The notes: generated from the letters alone by a model not told the origin. A stretch of DNA of 6,493 nucleotides from Caldithrix sp. RBG_13_44_9 (GCA_001771055.1 MESS01000029.1:1-6493), one strand, 5' to 3'; shown: positions 1 to 5,744, counted from the first letter of the stretch. A program made the numbers and translations.

Positions 1-17
1 GGTAAATGGTATAAAGG
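1..17 (+). repeat. Left inverted copy of the GGTATA-type heptad repeat
   Basis: Reads GGTAAATGGTATAAAGG. Its first 13 bases match the reverse complement of 481-493 (GGTATATGGTATA) at 12 of 13 positions. It lies nine bases beyond the stop codon of the four-helix-bundle gene and touches the window edge, so it may extend further left. Confidence 0.55.
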
Positions 18-25
18 TTAGAATT

Positions 26-454
26 TTATTTAATTTTTTTACCAATAAAATTTATGTAACCATTCAATAGTTGTTTTCCAGTTTCAATCAGTATCATACC
101 TTTGTTAAATTCTTCGGCAGTGATATAATTAAAATCCATACAACTCAATAAATGATCTTTCAACTCATACAGTGAGGCACGTGATATCCGATAAAACTGG
201 ATACCCTCCTGGTAATGATATCTTCCATACCCTTCTGCTATGTTCGAAGTAATACTGATAGCTGCCCTTCTAATCTGAGTCCCCAGAACAAAATTTTCTT
301 CCTTCGGCAATTTCCGCAAAATAATTTGATAAAAGAATAATTTTATCTCCCGACATTTCATCCAGGCTTTTAATGACTGGAAGTCTTTGAGGCTGTTATA
401 CTTTTCAAGATTTTCACGAATTATAAAAGTACTGATATCTTTTTTCTTTTTCAT
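26..454 (-). CDS. Four-helix-bundle protein of the 23S rRNA intervening-sequence (S23) family
   Basis: The 142-residue product shows the family pattern: L-K-A-W near the N-terminus, then LPKEENFVLGTQIRRAAISI, the hallmark SNIAEGYGR and a following helix with SLYELKDHLLSC. The family is small, all-helical and forms oligomeric bundles. Members are encoded inside 23S rRNA intervening sequences or as free-standing genes, and their molecular role is unsettled. An in-frame ATG at 469 exists, but AGGAGG at 461-466 lies after it and six bases before the ATG at 454, so I take 454 as the start. The gene follows the mutase on the same strand, 44 bases after its stop, and by eye is clearly more AT-rich than that neighbour. 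Repeated GGTATA-type heptads sit in inverted orientation just outside both ends (1-17 and 471-493). No rRNA sequence is visible, so this is an intergenic copy. The family is secure; the function is unknown. Confidence 0.88.
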   Translation of the reverse strand: MKKKKDISTFIIRENLEKYNSLKDFQSLKAWMKCREIKLFFYQIILRKLPKEENFVLGTQIRRAAISITSNIAEGYGRYHYQEGIQFYRISRASLYELKDHLLSCMDFNYITAEEFNKGMILIETGKQLLNGYINFIGKKIK

Positions 455-460
455 ACCTAC

Positions 461-466
461 CCTCCT
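461..466 (-). promoter_or_regulatory. Ribosome binding site that fixes the start of the four-helix-bundle gene
   Basis: AGGAGG on the minus strand, six bases before the ATG at 454. The upstream in-frame ATG at 469 has no usable Shine-Dalgarno sequence and would put this perfect one inside the coding sequence. Confidence 0.75.
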
Positions 467-470
467 CATT

Positions 471-493
471 CCTTATACCGTATACCATATACC
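471..493 (-). repeat. Right inverted copy of the GGTATA-type heptad repeat
   Basis: On the minus strand this is three consecutive heptads, GGTATAT, GGTATAC and GGTATAA, followed by GG. It ends just before the region carrying the ribosome binding site of the four-helix-bundle gene, and its outer edge is five bases from the mutase stop codon. With the copy at 1-17 it forms terminal-inverted-repeat-like ends around the small gene. It also matches the copy at 2282-2294 perfectly over 13 bases, in inverted orientation. Confidence 0.65.
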
Positions 494-498
494 GGTCT

Positions 499-2163
499 TT
501 AAAAAAACTTGGGCTCCTCATATTCCCCAAATACCTCTTTCAGGGAATTGACCATCTCTCCCAAACTGCAGTAGGCTCTGGCACACTCGATGAGCAACGG
601 CATCAGGTTTTTATTGGTTTGAGCACCCTGCTTTAATGCGCTGAGGGTATTTTTTACAAGGGTATTGTTGCGCTTTTTTCTCAGTTTTTGCAGGCGCCGA
701 ATTTGCGATTTTTCAACCTCTTCCGAGATCAGTAAAATGGGGATATCGATCTTTTCGCCAGATTCGACAAATTCATTCACCCCCACAATGATGCGCTCTT
801 TTTTATCAATCTCCTGCTGATACACATAGGCTGCCCGGGCAATCTCCTGCTGGAAGAAATTCTTTTCAATGGCCGGAATCACCCCTCCCAATTTTTCGAT
901 CTTGCTGAAATATTCCTCCGCAGCCTGTTCCATTTTGTTGGTCAGCTGCTCCACATAGAAACTGCCGCCTAACGGATCTACCGTATAGGCTACCCCGGTT
1001 TCATGAGCCAGAATCTGCTGACTGCGCAGGGCAATTTTCACCGCCTTTTCAGAGGGCAACGCCAGAGTTTCATCCATGGAATTGGTATGCAGGGACTGGG
1101 TACCGCCTAACACTCCGGCCAGTGCCTGATAAGCAACCCGCACGATATTATTCTCCGGCTGCTGGGCGGTGAGGGTACAACCAGCGGTCTGGGTATGAAA
1201 ACGCAGCAGCCAGGAACGGGAATTCTTGGCGCCGTATTTATACCGCATGCGCTTGGCCCAGATACGACGAGCGGCACGGTATTTAGCTATTTCCTCAAAA
1301 AAATCATTGTGGGCATTAAAGAAAAAGGAGAGCCGCGGCGCAAAATCATCGATATCCAGACCCCGTTCCAGTGCCGCTTCTACGTAGGCAAATCCATCTG
1401 CCAGAGTAAAAGCCAGTTCCTGGGCAGCAGTAGAACCCGCTTCACGGATATGATAGCCGCTGATGCTGATGCTATTCCACTCTGGTACATGCTTTGTACA
1501 GTATTCAATCATATCCACGATAATCCGCATGGACGGCCGCGGCGGGTAGATCCATTCCTTTTGAGCAATGTACTCCTTTAATATATCACTTTGTAAAGTA
1601 CCGCGAATCTTTTGGTAGGAAACGCCCTGCTTTTCGGCCGCTGCCAGATAAAACGCCAGGAACATGGCCCCCGGACCATTGATGGTCATGGAGGTGCTCA
1701 CCTGATCCAGTGGAATACCGTCGAATACTATCTCCATATCCTCCAACGATGAGACCGCCACCCCGCACTTTCCCACCTCGCCCTCGCTTAACGGATCGTC
1801 GGCATCCAGCCCCATCAGCGCTGGCAAATCGAAAGCCACCGACAGCCCCATCTGCCCATGACTGAGCAGATATTTGAAGCGCTGATTGGTGTCACGCGGA
1901 CTTCCAAAGCCGGCAAACTGGCGCATGGTCCACATCTTACCGCGATACATGTTATGATGGATACCGCGGGTATAGGGAAATTCTCCAGGATGATTGAGAT
2001 CGCGGAAATAATCAAATCCTTCCAGCTCCGCCGGAGTGGCCAGCAATTCCACTGGTTCTGAGGAAGCAGTAACAAATTTTATCTTCTGATCTTTACTCTT
2101 CTGCTCTTTTTGTTTCAGCCATACCTGCTTAGCTTTTCTGATTTTTTCCATTTCGGCAAACAT
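499..2163 (-). CDS. B12-dependent acyl-CoA mutase large (catalytic) subunit; methylmalonyl-CoA mutase family, isobutyryl-CoA type
   Basis: The 554-residue product is the substrate-binding TIM-barrel subunit of an adenosylcobalamin-dependent carbon-skeleton mutase. Clear landmarks are TMRQFAGFG, LSVAFDLP, ISISGYHIREAGSTA with the catalytic His at 238, RFHTQTAG, GGTQSLHTNSMDE and DPLGGSFY. It ends at about residue 554 without the DxHxxG cobalamin domain, so it needs a separate small subunit, which is absent from this window. Phe83 and Gln201 align with Tyr89 and Arg207 of Propionibacterium methylmalonyl-CoA mutase. Phe/Gln is the isobutyryl-CoA mutase pair, so isobutyryl-CoA/n-butyryl-CoA exchange is the likeliest reaction. 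Ala110 argues against the 2-hydroxyisobutyryl type, which has Asp there. The usual YPTMY segment is HHNMY. The start at 2163 is chosen because AGGAGG lies six bases upstream; an ATG at 2184 would add seven residues. Family certain, substrate inferred. Confidence 0.93.
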   Translation of the reverse strand: MFAEMEKIRKAKQVWLKQKEQKSKDQKIKFVTASSEPVELLATPAELEGFDYFRDLNHPGEFPYTRGIHHNMYRGKMWTMRQFAGFGSPRDTNQRFKYLLSHGQMGLSVAFDLPALMGLDADDPLSEGEVGKCGVAVSSLEDMEIVFDGIPLDQVSTSMTINGPGAMFLAFYLAAAEKQGVSYQKIRGTLQSDILKEYIAQKEWIYPPRPSMRIIVDMIEYCTKHVPEWNSISISGYHIREAGSTAAQELAFTLADGFAYVEAALERGLDIDDFAPRLSFFFNAHNDFFEEIAKYRAARRIWAKRMRYKYGAKNSRSWLLRFHTQTAGCTLTAQQPENNIVRVAYQALAGVLGGTQSLHTNSMDETLALPSEKAVKIALRSQQILAHETGVAYTVDPLGGSFYVEQLTNKMEQAAEEYFSKIEKLGGVIPAIEKNFFQQEIARAAYVYQQEIDKKERIIVGVNEFVESGEKIDIPILLISEEVEKSQIRRLQKLRKKRNNTLVKNTLSALKQGAQTNKNLMPLLIECARAYCSLGEMVNSLKEVFGEYEEPKFF

Positions 2164-2169
2164 CCGGAT

Positions 2170-2175
2170 CCTCCT
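2170..2175 (-). promoter_or_regulatory. Ribosome binding site that fixes the mutase start
   Basis: AGGAGG on the minus strand, six bases before the ATG at 2163. The longer start at 2184 would translate these bases as Arg-Arg and has only AT-rich sequence, with no Shine-Dalgarno, in front of it. Confidence 0.75.
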
Positions 2176-2200
2176 GATTGACATTTAATATTTTTCAATA

Positions 2201-2229
2201 ATATTAAACAATTAAAAAAAACAGTGCAA
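2201..2229 (-). promoter_or_regulatory. Possible weak promoter for the mutase gene
   Basis: TTGCAC (2224-2229) and TAATAT (2201-2206) are separated by 17 bases on the minus strand, about 37 bases before the chosen start codon. The -35 matches the sigma-70 consensus at only three positions and the -10 at four, in an AT-rich stretch where chance matches are likely. No cobalamin riboswitch is evident between here and the gene. Confidence 0.28.
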
Positions 2230-2281
2230 TGGAGAAAAATGCAGGGGAGGGAAATGCCGGCATAGCGATGTACGGTTAAAA

Positions 2282-2306
2282 GGTATATGGTATATGGAAC
2301 GGTATA
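2282..2306 (+). repeat. Third copy of the GGTATA-type heptad repeat
   Basis: Two GGTATAT heptads are followed by GGAAC and then GGTATA. The first 13 bases are the exact reverse complement of 481-493, so the mutase gene also sits between inverted copies. There is no open reading frame of the four-helix-bundle type beside this copy, so it is either a solo repeat or a footprint. Confidence 0.55.
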
Positions 2307-2312
2307 GCAGAT

Positions 2313-2385
2313 TGCCAACTGCCAACTGTAATGTGTTTAGTATTTTGTATTTTGTATTTTGTAATCTTGTAATCTTGTATTCTTA
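2313..2385 (+). repeat. Cluster of short tandem words between ispG and the mutase gene
   Basis: Three different direct repeats follow one another: TGCCAAC twice (2313-2326), TATTTTG three times (2341-2361) and TAATCTTG twice (2362-2377), with a related TATTCTTA at 2378-2385 that contains the ispG stop codon. Most units are seven bases, like the nearby GGTATAT units. No coding potential or stem-loop of terminator type was seen. Confidence 0.6.
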
Positions 2386-3453
2386 CTTGAAAGCCAGAAT
2401 TTCCTGATACAGCCGCTCCACAATCTGGCTGGAGGGGATTTTTCCGATCACTTCACCTCTGCGGATCAGGAGTGCTTTATTCTTTCCGCACGCCACTCCC
2501 AGGTCTGCTTCTCGCGCTTCTCCCGGACCGTTCACTGCACACCCCATAACCGCCACAGTGAGATCTGCAGTAATGTTTTGCACTCGCTGTTCCAATTCCT
2601 GGACAATTTTTGTCAACTCCGGAGTCTCCAATCTTCCGCAGGTTGGACAACTGATCAGGGTTACCCCTCCTTTCCGCAATGCCAATGATTTGAGTATCTC
2701 TTTGGCTGCACGTACTTCTTCCTGCGGTTCGCCGGTCAGTGAAACCCGGATGGTGTCTCCTATTCCTTCAGCCAGTAAAGTGCCAATTCCAATTGCGGAA
2801 CGAATGGTACCGCTCCAGGCCGGACCGGCTTCAGTCACTCCTAAATGCAGCGGGTAATCCACTGTCACCGCCAGCTGACGATAAGCCTCAATCATCATTG
2901 GAACATTAGAAGATTTCAGGGAAATCACCAGATCATAAAATTGATAATCTTCACAGATCTTGATATGATACAGGGCGCTCTCTACCAAAGCGGCAGCGGT
3001 AGGATGACTGTATTTCTTCTTGACCAACGGTTCCAGTGATCCGGAATTTACTCCGATGCGGATGGGAATGGAACGTTCCCGGCAGGCCGATAGAACTTGC
3101 TCCAGCCGTTTGCGCTCTCCGATATTTCCGGGATTGATCCTTATTTTATGCACCCCATTTTCAATGGCCTGCAATGCCAGACGGTAATTGAAGTGAATAT
3201 CGGCTACCACCGGGATAGAAACCTGCGGGATAATTTCTTTTAAAGCGATGGCAGCTTTTTCAGCAGGCACTGCACAACGGATAATATCGCATCCGCCTGC
3301 AGTCAACTGACGGATTTGTTCAACCGTGGCATCGATATTTTCGGTTCTGGTCTTGGTCATACTCTGGATAGAGATCGGGGCACCTCCACCAATCTGAACT
3401 TTGCCCACCTGTACTGCCTGGCGGTGCGATCTTTCATGAATCAATTTATCCAT
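2383..3453 (-). CDS. ispG: 4-hydroxy-3-methylbut-2-enyl-diphosphate synthase (IspG/GcpE)
   Basis: IspG is the iron-sulfur enzyme of the MEP isoprenoid pathway that reductively converts methylerythritol cyclodiphosphate (MEcPP) to HMBPP in the cytoplasm. The 356-residue protein starts MDKLIHERSHRQAVQVG, then has PISIQSMTKT, VADIHFNYRLA, KIRINPGNIG and LGVTEAGP of the barrel. The C-terminal cluster domain follows with SCPTCGRLE and GCAVNGPGEAREADLG. Cys269, Cys272 and Cys305 are the expected [4Fe-4S] ligands, and Glu312 in the last motif is the fourth. Cys305 and Glu312 fall at the E. coli numbers when translation starts at 3453. The frame is open up to 3537, but that hydrophobic 28-residue extension is not family-like and contains a promoter candidate. 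This is the short two-domain form without the inserted domain of plant and Bacteroidetes enzymes. No isoprenoid neighbours are present. Confidence 0.96.
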   Translation of the reverse strand: MDKLIHERSHRQAVQVGKVQIGGGAPISIQSMTKTRTENIDATVEQIRQLTAGGCDIIRCAVPAEKAAIALKEIIPQVSIPVVADIHFNYRLALQAIENGVHKIRINPGNIGERKRLEQVLSACRERSIPIRIGVNSGSLEPLVKKKYSHPTAAALVESALYHIKICEDYQFYDLVISLKSSNVPMMIEAYRQLAVTVDYPLHLGVTEAGPAWSGTIRSAIGIGTLLAEGIGDTIRVSLTGEPQEEVRAAKEILKSLALRKGGVTLISCPTCGRLETPELTKIVQELEQRVQNITADLTVAVMGCAVNGPGEAREADLGVACGKNKALLIRRGEVIGKIPSSQIVERLYQEILAFK

Positions 3454-3481
3454 GGACTCTTTGATTCCTTTAAATTGAATC

Positions 3482-3510
3482 AATATAAATACAAAGACCA
3501 TACAGCACAA
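3482..3510 (-). promoter_or_regulatory. Probable promoter of ispG
   Basis: TTGTGC (3505-3510) and TATATT (3482-3487) are 17 bases apart on the minus strand. The -10 matches the sigma-70 consensus at five of six positions and the -35 at three. Transcription would start about 20 bases before the ATG at 3453. The site lies within the open N-terminal extension of the frame, which supports the shorter start. Confidence 0.45.
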
Positions 3511-3650
3511 AGAATCCCCGAAATTTTTATACGACATAGTAGAAATTACAGGAATGATTTCCTTTACTCCCAGCCATAAATGGATTGGTTATAATACTCG
3601 GTACTTGAAGGATACGGTATCTTATTTTCCCAGGAATCCCTAGAGTTAAA

Positions 3651-3702
3651 TAATTCGTGTTAATCCGTGAAATCCGTGGACCGTTTTCGTGTATCCCGTG
3701 GG
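3651..3702 (+). repeat. Degenerate direct repeats built on the word ATYCGTG
   Basis: ATTCGTGTTA, ATCCGTGAA and ATCCGTGGA follow one another, then TTTCGTGT and ATCCCGTGG. The unit is roughly 9-10 bases with a conserved CGTG core. The block is non-coding and about 130 bases from the marR start. Confidence 0.5.
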
Positions 3703-3730
3703 AAAAATTGAAATAGAGATTTTTGTGATT

Positions 3731-3755
3731 TCTTTGAGCCTTCGAGCCTTTGTGG
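3731..3755 (+). repeat. Degenerate octamer repeats (TTTGAGCC, TTCGAGCC, TTTGTGG)
   Basis: Three near-identical units of seven to eight bases lie in tandem downstream of the CGTG block. The pattern is visible by eye but too short to assign to a named repeat family. Confidence 0.35.
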
Positions 3756-3778
3756 TTTATAAAATAAAGAATCTTCTC

Positions 3779-3807
3779 TTGATTTTCAATAAACAGTTCG
3801 ATAATAT
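3779..3807 (+). promoter_or_regulatory. Probable promoter of the marR-efflux operon
   Basis: TTGATT (3779-3784) and TAATAT (3802-3807) have the ideal 17-base spacing. Each matches the sigma-70 consensus at four of six positions. The predicted start lies about 20 bases before the marR ATG. The -10 box overlaps the left arm of the inverted repeat at 3804-3824. Confidence 0.5.
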
Positions 3808-3824
3808 ATCGTAAACCGATATAT
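3804..3824. promoter_or_regulatory. Candidate MarR operator: 21-bp inverted repeat with 8-bp arms
   Basis: The arms ATATATCG (3804-3811) and CGATATAT (3817-3824) are perfect reverse complements around the five-base spacer TAAAC. Embedded in it are CGATA-ATA-TATCG (3799-3811) and the perfect 12-base palindrome CCGATATATCGG (3816-3827). The site covers part of the -10 box and the probable transcription start, so binding would block RNA polymerase. MarR proteins bind palindromes of about this size, usually in their own promoters. Binding here is inferred. Confidence 0.55.
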
Positions 3825-3833
3825 CGGAATACG

Positions 3834-4310
3834 ATGCATATGAAAAATCCAAAATCCCGCAATGTTTCCAGGTTGAGCCGGGCTTTTATCCCCATGATGC
3901 ATATCTTTCACAACCTGGCCGGTGAAGTAGTGAAACTGACCGATTTTTCCCTGGCGCAGTACCGGGTAATCATGCTGGTCTACCGCCACGGTTCCATGTC
4001 CATTAACGATTTGAAACAGGCCCTGAACATTGCCCAGAGCACTGCCAGCGAAATGATCGACCGGCTGATTCAACAGCGAGCTTTGAAGAAACAAATAAAT
4101 CCAAACGACCGGCGGATCACCCTTTTCACTCTCACTCCCGCCAGCCGCCGGAAAATTGAACAGCATCTCTCTTCTATCAGAAATATCTATCATAAAATCC
4201 TGACGCCTCTTAGCGCTCAGGAACAAAAAAAGTTGCTGGAGGCTTTTGAAACCATACTTTCTCTGCTGCAAAAGGAAACACAAGTAACAAAGTCAAACCA
4301 AAAAAAATAG
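3834..4310 (+). CDS. MarR-family transcriptional regulator, probable local repressor of the efflux operon
   Basis: The 158-residue protein has the MarR layout. An N-terminal dimerisation helix is followed by LTDFSLAQYRVIMLVYRHG, a winged helix-turn-helix at about residues 54-101 (MSINDLKQALNIAQSTASEMIDRLIQQ), a wing with NPNDRRITLFTLT including the typical Asp92-Arg93, and a C-terminal dimerisation helix. MarR dimers usually repress drug-resistance or stress genes and release DNA when a ligand or oxidant binds. There is no cysteine, so a thiol redox switch of the OhrR type is unlikely. It is the first gene of the plus-strand cluster, with the outer-membrane factor starting 20 bases after its stop. 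The start at 3834 has only a weak GGA upstream, and a second in-frame ATG follows at 3840. The ligand cannot be told from sequence. Confidence 0.93.
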   Translation: MHMKNPKSRNVSRLSRAFIPMMHIFHNLAGEVVKLTDFSLAQYRVIMLVYRHGSMSINDLKQALNIAQSTASEMIDRLIQQRALKKQINPNDRRITLFTLTPASRRKIEQHLSSIRNIYHKILTPLSAQEQKKLLEAFETILSLLQKETQVTKSNQKK

Positions 4311-4311
4311 T

Positions 4312-4332
4312 TATATCGTTCCTGACGAATAT
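4312..4332. promoter_or_regulatory. Possible secondary operator half-sites before the outer-membrane factor gene
   Basis: TATATCG (4312-4318) repeats an arm of the proposed MarR operator, and ATATCGT (4313-4319) is nearly mirrored by ACGAATAT (4325-4332) with one extra base. The copy overlaps the tolC-like start codon. The match is imperfect and may be chance in this short gap. Confidence 0.22.
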
Positions 4333-5710
4333 GAAAACCAACTGGGCATTTTTAAAATTGTATGTCAAGAAGATCATTTTGGTCGGAACACTTTATTTCC
4401 TGCCGGGAATTTTGCCGGGACAGGAAGCCCTTACCCTGGAAGACTGCCTGCGGCTGGCGCTGCAGAACAGCCGGCAAATGAAGATCTCCAACATGTCCAT
4501 TCAACAGTCCCAGGAAAAAATCTGGGAAACCCGGGCCCAGCGAATTCCTTCCTTTACTCTGTCCGGAACCTATACTCATTTCGGCAAAGTATCTTCTTTT
4601 TCCATCCCGATGGGTCCAACCACCCGGACATTTCAGTTCGGAATTCCGGATCGGGCCAACCTGGATGCCAGAGTACAATGGTCGCTTTTCACCTGGGGAC
4701 GCATCAGCAGTTCAATTTCCATGTCACGCCTGGGAAAAGACCTGTCAATAACCAGGCGAAGATCTGATTTAACTCAGATCATTTATCAGGCACTGCAGGG
4801 ATTTTACAGTGTGCTGTTGAATGAAAAAATAATTCAGCTGCATTCTGAAAATTTACAGCGGGCAGAGAGTCTGTGGCAGATCACCCAAAAACGTTTTGCC
4901 GCCGGAGGTATTCCTAAACTGGAAGTTCTGCGGGCGGAAGTACAGGTGAAGAATACCGAGAGCACCCTGGAGGAAGCCCGGGGCAATCTGAAAAAAAGCC
5001 GGCTTTTTCTTTCCAAAACTCTGGGTGATCCCCAATACTCTTACCAGATCAAAGGACAACTCCAGTATGTACCGTTATCGATAGTACCAGAAGAGATTAT
5101 TGAAAAAGCCCTGGCAGTCCGCTCTGATATTCAGACCCTGGAGCTGCAACAGGACATATCCCGGCAGCAGGTTAAACTGGCTTACAGTTCCAACAAACCT
5201 AATCTCTCATTATTTTCAGGATATAATGTGCAGAATGGTTTTGATCCCACTAATCCCGAAAGCTTTGTATCCAACTGGAATATGGGACTGCAGTTGAGCT
5301 TTCCGCTATTTGATGGCTTTGCCACCGTGCACAAAACCAATCAGGCTAAAATTGAGTCACAGAAAACAACTCTGCAAAAAGAAGAGCTGCAGGATTTAGT
5401 TACCCTGCAGATTCAGCAGGCAGTAACGACCCTGGAGCAGGCGGCCCTGAAAATAATCTCGCAGGAAAAAAATATAGAACTGGCTGAAGAAGCACTGCGG
5501 GTAACCACCGATCAGTTTCAGCAGGGCATTGTCTCCTCTATGGATGTTTTGAACGCCCAGCAGACCTTAGCCCAGAGCGAGATGATGTATACCCAGGCGC
5601 TCTTCAACCATATCATGGCCAGGATTGAAATATCCCGGGCGATGGAGGATTTCTCCTGGTTTACACTGGATCTGCAGCCTCCTACCAGAAGCGAAAAGCA
5701 AAGCAAATAG
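4331..5710 (+). CDS. TolC-family outer-membrane efflux protein (outer membrane factor)
   Basis: The 459-residue protein is the exit duct of a tripartite efflux or type I secretion system. TolC-like trimers form an outer-membrane beta-barrel with a long periplasmic helical tunnel. The N-terminus has two lysines before a hydrophobic run (about residues 15-29) and a likely cleavage near PGQEA. The two OEP repeats are visible: the first opens with ALTLEDCLRLALQNS (33-47) and includes VQWSLFTWGRI (115-125), and the second includes LQLSFPLFDGF (320-330) and a C-terminal GIVSSMDVLNAQQTLAQSE (399-417). The long helices are rich in Gln, Glu and Ala heptads, as expected. The length is ordinary for the family. 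It lies 20 bases after marR and 47 before the adaptor, so one operon is likely. No Shine-Dalgarno is evident, so translation may be coupled to marR. Confidence 0.94.
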   Translation: MKTNWAFLKLYVKKIILVGTLYFLPGILPGQEALTLEDCLRLALQNSRQMKISNMSIQQSQEKIWETRAQRIPSFTLSGTYTHFGKVSSFSIPMGPTTRTFQFGIPDRANLDARVQWSLFTWGRISSSISMSRLGKDLSITRRRSDLTQIIYQALQGFYSVLLNEKIIQLHSENLQRAESLWQITQKRFAAGGIPKLEVLRAEVQVKNTESTLEEARGNLKKSRLFLSKTLGDPQYSYQIKGQLQYVPLSIVPEEIIEKALAVRSDIQTLELQQDISRQQVKLAYSSNKPNLSLFSGYNVQNGFDPTNPESFVSNWNMGLQLSFPLFDGFATVHKTNQAKIESQKTTLQKEELQDLVTLQIQQAVTTLEQAALKIISQEKNIELAEEALRVTTDQFQQGIVSSMDVLNAQQTLAQSEMMYTQALFNHIMARIEISRAMEDFSWFTLDLQPPTRSEKQSK

Positions 5711-5744
5711 AATAGTTCAAAATGAATTTTGCTGAAAAAATACT

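Larger units (their letters stand above)
3454..3833. other. Divergent intergenic region between ispG and marR
   Basis: This 380-base stretch carries no gene. From left to right it holds the ispG promoter candidate, about 140 bases with nothing recognisable, two blocks of degenerate repeated words (3651-3702 and 3731-3755), and the marR promoter with its overlapping inverted repeat. A minus-strand open frame across 3527-3895 reads through the repeat words and resembles no protein family. Confidence 0.7.

Noticed and set aside
1..498. 23S rRNA intervening sequence with flanking rRNA
   Set aside because: The protein family fits, but no rRNA sequence is visible around it; the gene lies next to a protein-coding gene.
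1195..1581. Plus-strand open frame of 128 codons inside the mutase gene
   Set aside because: The opposite strand encodes conserved mutase motifs throughout this stretch, so this frame is a shadow.
2254..2263. Palindrome ATGCCGGCAT as an intrinsic terminator after ispG
   Set aside because: It has no loop and no T-run follows on the transcribed strand, so it does not form a terminator hairpin.
2164..2382. Cobalamin riboswitch in front of the B12-dependent mutase
   Set aside because: No B12-box-like conserved block or suitable long stem structure was seen; the spacer is AT-rich repeats plus a 10-base palindrome (2254-2263).
3454..3537. 28-residue N-terminal extension of IspG from an ATG at 3537
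   Set aside because: It is unlike IspG N-termini and overlaps a promoter candidate. The start at 3453 puts Cys305 and Glu312 at the usual family positions.
3586..3595. TATAAT on the plus strand as a promoter for marR
   Set aside because: No -35 element stands at a workable distance, and it is about 240 bases from the gene; the TTGATT/TAATAT pair is far better placed.
3527..3895. Minus-strand open frame of 122 codons across the ispG-marR spacer
   Set aside because: It runs through the degenerate repeat blocks and the start of marR, has no recognisable domain and no ribosome binding site.
3786..4283. Minus-strand open frame of 165 codons opposite marR
   Set aside because: It is the antisense shadow of a clear MarR-family gene, and its translation resembles no family.
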